From NCBI GenBank assembly GCA_958296295.1, contig OY282460.1:4076291-4140290 (forward strand): a stretch of 64,000 nucleotides of DNA, written 5' to 3'. Shown here in pieces: positions 60,084-64,000 of this stretch. The DNA comes from an uncultured Pseudomonadales bacterium. Lineage in GTDB: Bacteria; Pseudomonadota; Gammaproteobacteria; Pseudomonadales; Azotimanducaceae. Made by a program: the position numbers and the translations under genes. The notes beneath the pieces were generated by a model that was not told the origin of the DNA, ran no database searches, and saw nothing but the letters and a program-made list of their open reading frames with translations. Within the stretch, counting starts at the first letter, position 1, and the number at the start of each line of letters is the position of its first letter.

Positions 60084-61805
60084 TCACCTCAGTTCCGCGT
60101 TGTGGCCATCTGTCGCAGTAGTCTGCACCGCGCCTTCTTTCGCACTATCACCGCGACGCAGCAGCGTCCAATATTCGTTTTCGGAAACGAGCTGATACAC
60201 ACGGGAAATGTAGCCACCGTAGTTATCCAACATCACATCCCGCGTTCGCACGCTGGTGTTGAACTTGGGCACCATGATGAGTTCCACGTCCTTAAAGAGT
60301 TCCGCCGCCGGAGTGGCCGCTGGTTCAATTGTCCGTCCAATGTGCAAAAATAGGGGAACACCACGCGGCGCAGGCAACTGATGCAATACAGGGAAGGGAT
60401 TCGCCAAATCGAGTGTCAGTACGGTGCCTTCGCGGATGCCCGCTCGCGTCAGTAGATCCAAACCCCGCCGTAGCGTGAAGACGTACTCGGCCTGTGAAAG
60501 CCGCTGCGCCGGCTTGGTGCTCCGGGCATGAAGAAACAAGGTTGCACGATCTCCCGACAGCAATCCTGTCGAGAACACGTTTGTCGCGCTTTCTGACACG
60601 AAGACATCGTCCATGTGCGGCAGCAGAGTGGCGTAGTCTACCCGACCAATGCATTGCACATGCTCTACCGTCGCAGCCCACTGGTGTTTCACAGACGGCC
60701 AGATGAAGAGTGCTGCCAACGCCGCAGGCAGATACCCCAGCAGCGCCAGCAGCCGTGTGGTGTGTGTGGTCCCCGCGGTTGCGACGGAACTATACACCGT
60801 GGCCATGTGGGCAAATAGAGCTATCAACGTGAAGAGGTGCGCGTGCTGTGCGTTCTGGCTAAGCAGCGCGACGCTCGATAGCCCAACATAGAAGATGAAG
60901 ACAACATCCAACCACTTCCACTTGGCACCCGCAACAAGCGCACCACCATATCCGACGACAACCAGCACGATCTCGTCCAGATAGCGAGCCACATCTCGAA
61001 GCATCTTCGGCTGGCGAAGCGGCCCCGAGATCTGAATTATCTGCCATACATCGACCAAGTAGGGAATTACGATGCCCGTTACTAGTTCCGTGGCGAGCAC
61101 TACCAGAATCAAGAGCAGAACGCCAATCGAAGCCGCTCGTTGGAAGGACCTAAACGCGATACCGAAAGCAAGGACGAAAGTGATGCCGACGGCAAAGTAG
61201 GACATCTTCGTGAAGAACAGGAAGCAAAGAAGAAATCCCACCACGATTGCGTCATAAGTGTTGACAAACACTCTCTTCGTCAACGATTGGGCGGGGATAA
61301 AGTAGAGAAAGAGTATGGCAAGGGCCGACCAGCACCAGCGGTTGTAATACATCGCCCAGGAAACAGACGTAGATAGTTGCCCTGGATTCCACGGAATCAT
61401 CGTCATTCCGAAAAGGGCAATTAGGTAAACGGCGGCGATCGCCGGTGGAACACGACGTGCGAGAAGCGGCGTTGCCGCCAATAGCATTGCGAGAGTTACC
61501 GCGAAGGATGCGTTATTCAACGCGCCGCCGTACTTTCCGACTGCGAGGTAGCCCAAGTACGGAAGAAAGTGGGCAACGGGCCCGTAAGGCACATCGTAAT
61601 CAACGTGTGGCAGTTGCCCGTGGTTGATCCTATTGATGTTGTCGTAGTAGGTGAACAGGTCATTGGTGTATTTGCCGGAGAATGTGGAACCGGGCAATAC
61701 ATACAGAACTAGACCTACAGATAGGAGAAGGATCACAAGAGCATATAGCCATTGCCTGTGTGAGATACGGAAGGCCGTCAAGGGGCGTGGCGGCGCGCGC
61801 ATCAT
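60084..61805 (-). CDS. Multi-pass membrane protein, GT-C glycosyltransferase-like
   Basis: The 573-residue product has about ten to eleven transmembrane segments in the first 370 residues. The first periplasmic loop reads FSGKYTNDLFTYYDNINRINHGQLPHVDYDVPYGPVAHFLPY, with acidic Asp and a Tyr-Gly-Pro pattern like the catalytic loop of GT-C glycosyltransferases and their relatives. The last 190 residues form a soluble, probably periplasmic part. The gene is visibly lower in GC than its neighbours, and lies next to transposase remnants, which suggests transfer. No O-antigen genes are adjacent. It could be a polymannosyl- or arabinosyl-type transferase. Start at 61805 or the next ATG, codon two. 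Confidence 0.62.
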   Translation of the reverse strand: MMRAPPRPLTAFRISHRQWLYALVILLLSVGLVLYVLPGSTFSGKYTNDLFTYYDNINRINHGQLPHVDYDVPYGPVAHFLPYLGYLAVGKYGGALNNASFAVTLAMLLAATPLLARRVPPAIAAVYLIALFGMTMIPWNPGQLSTSVSWAMYYNRWCWSALAILFLYFIPAQSLTKRVFVNTYDAIVVGFLLCFLFFTKMSYFAVGITFVLAFGIAFRSFQRAASIGVLLLILVVLATELVTGIVIPYLVDVWQIIQISGPLRQPKMLRDVARYLDEIVLVVVGYGGALVAGAKWKWLDVVFIFYVGLSSVALLSQNAQHAHLFTLIALFAHMATVYSSVATAGTTHTTRLLALLGYLPAALAALFIWPSVKHQWAATVEHVQCIGRVDYATLLPHMDDVFVSESATNVFSTGLLSGDRATLFLHARSTKPAQRLSQAEYVFTLRRGLDLLTRAGIREGTVLTLDLANPFPVLHQLPAPRGVPLFLHIGRTIEPAATPAAELFKDVELIMVPKFNTSVRTRDVMLDNYGGYISRVYQLVSENEYWTLLRRGDSAKEGAVQTTATDGHNAELR

Positions 61806-62058
61806 TGTGAGTTCTCCAAGCTGTGCCAGCCAAGGTGGATATGAAGCCGTTGCTTTCCCGTTGACGGGAAGAAAAGACGGCCGAAATCATGCTGCGCCGT
61901 TGTAATCGTCTGGACACCAATCGGAACACAGCAGATCCAGCCCGCAGCGCACAATAGCACGACATTCGCGCAGTTGCTCAAAGTTGGTGCTGAGACCCTG
62001 AGACCGAGACCGGTTTGCGAGGTTCTAGCCGCCTTGAAGGGCAGCGGCAGGGGTTCGA
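61806..62058. other. Non-coding border of the IS remnants
   Basis: About 250 bases upstream of the membrane protein gene and leading into the transposase remnant. No gene or RNA is recognised. Confidence 0.4.
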
Positions 62059-62125
62059 GTGTCATCGCGATTCGCGGATACGGCTACGGCGCATTGTCTC
62101 CAGGGACACACTCGCCTTCCGCCTA

Positions 62126-63085
62126 GGGCGTGCGGGGTTTGCGGCTCGGCGATGGTCCGGCGCGGCACGCGCTCGACGGCGCCGCTGTCGCTGCTCGGCC
62201 TTCTGACGCTGCGGCGCGGCTACTGGACGTGCGGGTGCTCGAAGGGCGGGCGGCACGTTCTGGACGAGGAGCTGGCATTGCGGGGCGGGGCGGCGTGCGG
62301 GGAACGCCGGCGGTCCTGTGGGCGCTGGCGGAGCTGGCGTCGGCCACGAGTTTCGCGAAGGCGGCGGCGCTGCTGGGCCGGCTGGCTGGCGTGGAGGCGC
62401 CGGCGGAGCGGGCCGCGAAGCAGGTGGGACGGGAGATCGCGGCGTGGGACGAGGCGGCGCCGGCGTTGCGCGGGGCGCCCGCGGAGACGATGCGCCGCAG
62501 CCCGGACGGCACCGGCGTGCCGGTGGTGCGGCGGGACGCGGGACGGAAGAGGACGGCCGGCCGTCGAAGACGCGGGAGCGAAGGTGGCGGTGTTCCACAC
62601 GGCGGAGCGGCGGAACGCGAAGACCGGCCTGCCGGAGCGGGACGCGGGTTCGGCGCGGCACACGGCGGCGATCGACAGCGCGGCGTCGAGGGACGTGGAC
62701 GCGGAGCCGTCGGCGTTCGCGCGGCGGCTCCGGCGGGCCGCCGGGCGGTTCGGGTTCGCGGCGGCGAAGCGGCAGGTAGCGGTCGCCGACGGCGCGAAGT
62801 GGATCTGGAACGCCGCGGCGGAACTGTTCCCGAACGCCGTTCGCATTGTCGACATCCGGCACGCCGGGGAGCGGCTCCGGGAAGTTGGGCGCTCGGTTTA
62901 TTTACGGCGCCGGCACGGAGCCGTGCCGGGCGTGGTCGGAGAAGGTCTGCGCGGCGCTCTCCGAGGGGCGCGTGGACGATGTGCTGCGGGAACCGCGCCG
63001 GCACGCCGGCGACAAGACCGCCGACCAGTGCGTCGGGCATGGTGGAGAACTCCTGCCGGACGCTGGTCGGCGAGTATCCGTGTTG
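62126..63085 (+). pseudogene. ISKra4-like transposase, multiply frameshifted
   Basis: The reading must change frame at least four times. It starts with a zinc-ribbon-like ACGVCGSAMVRRG, then LTLRRGYWTCGC..LDEEL (62126-62300), moves to a frame with FAKAAALLGRLAGVEAP and DGTGVPVVRRD (62290-62565), back to DAEPSAFARRLRRAA...VADGAKWIWNAAAELFPNAVRIVDIRHAGERL (to about 62905), then YGAGTEPCRAWSEKVCAALSEGRVDDVL (to 63035) and finally MVENSCRTLVGEY. This is the ISKra4 family order with the DGA...WIWN..IVD.HA core. It stops where a C-terminal GMRWS block should begin. It is inactive. Confidence 0.72.
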
Positions 63086-63154
63086 CAAGTGTTGATCTTG
63101 GCACTGTGCATGCATCCACCCATCGGGTTGGCCCTCGCTCCGGTATTCGGAGTG

Positions 63155-63765
63155 TCAGGCCGGGGCTGGAAGCGGGTCGCCGGGGCCGTGTGGCGGCTGG
63201 CCGCCCGCCGAGGCGGCGCGGGCTGGCGGCTGGCCGGCTTCCTCGGCCGCCTCCGCGGGAGCCGCTGTCGGCTCGTCGCCGGCTCGCGGGGTCCAGAGTC
63301 GGTTCTGGCGGAGCAGCGCGTTGGCCAGCAACAGGAGCTTGCGCATGACGGCGACCAGCGCCACCTTCGGCGGCTTGCCGCGGCCGATCAGGTCGCGGTA
63401 CTTTCGGCCGAGATCGGGGTTGTGCCGGGTGGCGGAGACCGCGGCCATGTGGAGCAGGCGGCGCGCCCGCGCGCGGGCGCCCTGGATGAAGCGCTTGCCC
63501 TGCCACTGGCCGGACTCGCGCGCCACCGGCGCGAGGCCCGCCAGACTGGCCGCCGCCTTGGCGTCGAGGCCGCCCAGTTCCGGCATCGCGGCCAGCAGCC
63601 CGGCCGCGGTGGCCTTCCCCACGCCCGGAATGGAGGCCAGCGTCCGCGCGATCTCCGCGTCCACGGCCTTGAGCTGCCGCCCGTTCCGCTCCAGCCGCCG
63701 CCGGCACTGCCGCCGGAGCAGCGCCACGCGCAGGCCCTTCTGGCGGTTCCTCGCGGGCCGTGCTC
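63155..63765 (-). pseudogene. IS110-family transposase, C-terminal half only
   Basis: The frame (GTG 63727 down to the stop at 63155) holds the C-terminal Transposase_20 domain of IS110: SIPGVGKATAAGLLAAMPELGGLDAKAAASLAGLAP, then ARESGQWQGKRFIQGARARARRLLHMAA with the serine in SGQ that belongs to the second catalytic site, and KVALVAVMRKLLLLANALL. The N-terminal DEDD RuvC-like domain (about 150 residues) is missing; upstream the frame reads NRQKGLR and closes at a stop near 63765. A basic, Pro/Ala-rich tail follows the domain. The end abuts a DsbA/HCCA-type gene. Inactive remnant. Confidence 0.75.
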
Positions 63766-63831
63766 AGCGAAGGCACCAGCGTTGTGCGTAGAATGGTGGG
63801 CTGTCAAGAGCAGGGCCTTGGAGGGACAAGC

Positions 63832-64000
63832 ATGCCCGTGAGTGTGGAGTTTCATTTCGACTTCGGCAGCCCGAACGCCTATCTCTCGCACGCCGTGATA
63901 CCGGCAATCGAGGCCCGCACCGGCGTGGCGTTCCGCTATGTGCCAGTGCTGCTTGGCGGCGTGTTCAAGGCCACCAACAACGTCTCGCCGATGGTGTCGT
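63832..64000 (+). CDS. DsbA/2-hydroxychromene-2-carboxylate isomerase-like protein, cut by window end
   Basis: Only the first 56 codons are inside the window. They read FHFDFGSPNAYLSHAVIPAIEARTG, the usual first strand and helix of the HCCA isomerase group of the thioredoxin superfamily, where FDFxSPxAYL is the hallmark and Ser replaces Cys; then YVPVLLGGVFKATNN. Such enzymes act in naphthalene breakdown and in glutathione-dependent isomerisation. ATG 63832 has GGAGGG eight bases upstream. The rest of the gene lies outside, so catalytic residues cannot be checked. Confidence 0.8.
   Translation, partial: MPVSVEFHFDFGSPNAYLSHAVIPAIEARTGVAFRYVPVLLGGVFKATNNVSPMVS

Noticed and set aside
62035..62085. 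Possible tRNA end suggested by a GGTTCGAG sequence
   Set aside because: The bases around it do not form T-arm or acceptor stems and no anticodon arm is found upstream.
62318..62779. Open frame inside the ISKra4-like region treated as a separate gene
   Set aside because: It is an Arg/Gly-rich alternative frame of the decayed transposase.

Overview
The window looks like chromosome of a GC-rich gammaproteobacterium. Several local gene orders resemble those of Pseudomonas and relatives: icd next to clpS-clpA and infA; sfsA, a class I aminotransferase, dksA and gluQ followed by an NtrC-type regulator; gyrA followed by serC; a wbpK/wbpL/wbpM-like trio; and a FabY-type ketoacyl synthase. No rRNA, tRNA or CRISPR array was recognised. 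Family assignments come from reading motifs, not from database searches.

Region 1 (about 1-11.6 kb) is an accessory island. It holds a single-chain type ISP-like restriction-modification enzyme, a convergent gene for a possible HEPN-type protein, a direct repeat of about 81 bp on either side of that pair, two tyrosine recombinases (one P4-like, with a good sigma-70 promoter), two orphan secreted proteins, a transposase remnant, and an 8-bp tandem repeat of 12.6 copies in the leader of one secreted-protein gene.

Region 2 (11.7-29.5 kb) is mostly metabolic and core: an SDR oxidoreductase, an AmpG-like MFS permease, a crotonase, MoaB, FabY, a HpcH/HpaI-type lyase, a Rieske oxygenase, the wbpM/wbpL/wbpK-like surface-polysaccharide genes, serC, gyrA, a rhomboid protease and infA.

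Region 3 (29.6-44.6 kb) is housekeeping: clpA, clpS, icd, a PutP-type sodium/solute symporter, an oppBCDF-type peptide importer without a binding-protein gene, sfsA, an aminotransferase, dksA, gluQ and an NtrC-family regulator that lacks the sigma-54 contact loop.

Region 4 (44.6-50.8 kb) carries a compact set for coenzyme F420: npdG/fno-type reductase, cofE, cofD and cofC, the last three joined by 4-bp overlaps. F420 is sparsely distributed in Gammaproteobacteria. Upstream lies a VanZ-like membrane protein overlapping an exported protein built of GDDxY repeats.

Region 5 (50.9-64 kb) has a LuxR-type regulator pseudogene, a TonB-dependent receptor overlapping dsbD, a divergent TlpA-like thioredoxin, a coupled pair of related exported proteins of unknown function, a large membrane protein, a graveyard of ISKra4-like and IS110 transposase fragments, and the start of a DsbA/HCCA-isomerase-like gene cut by the window end.
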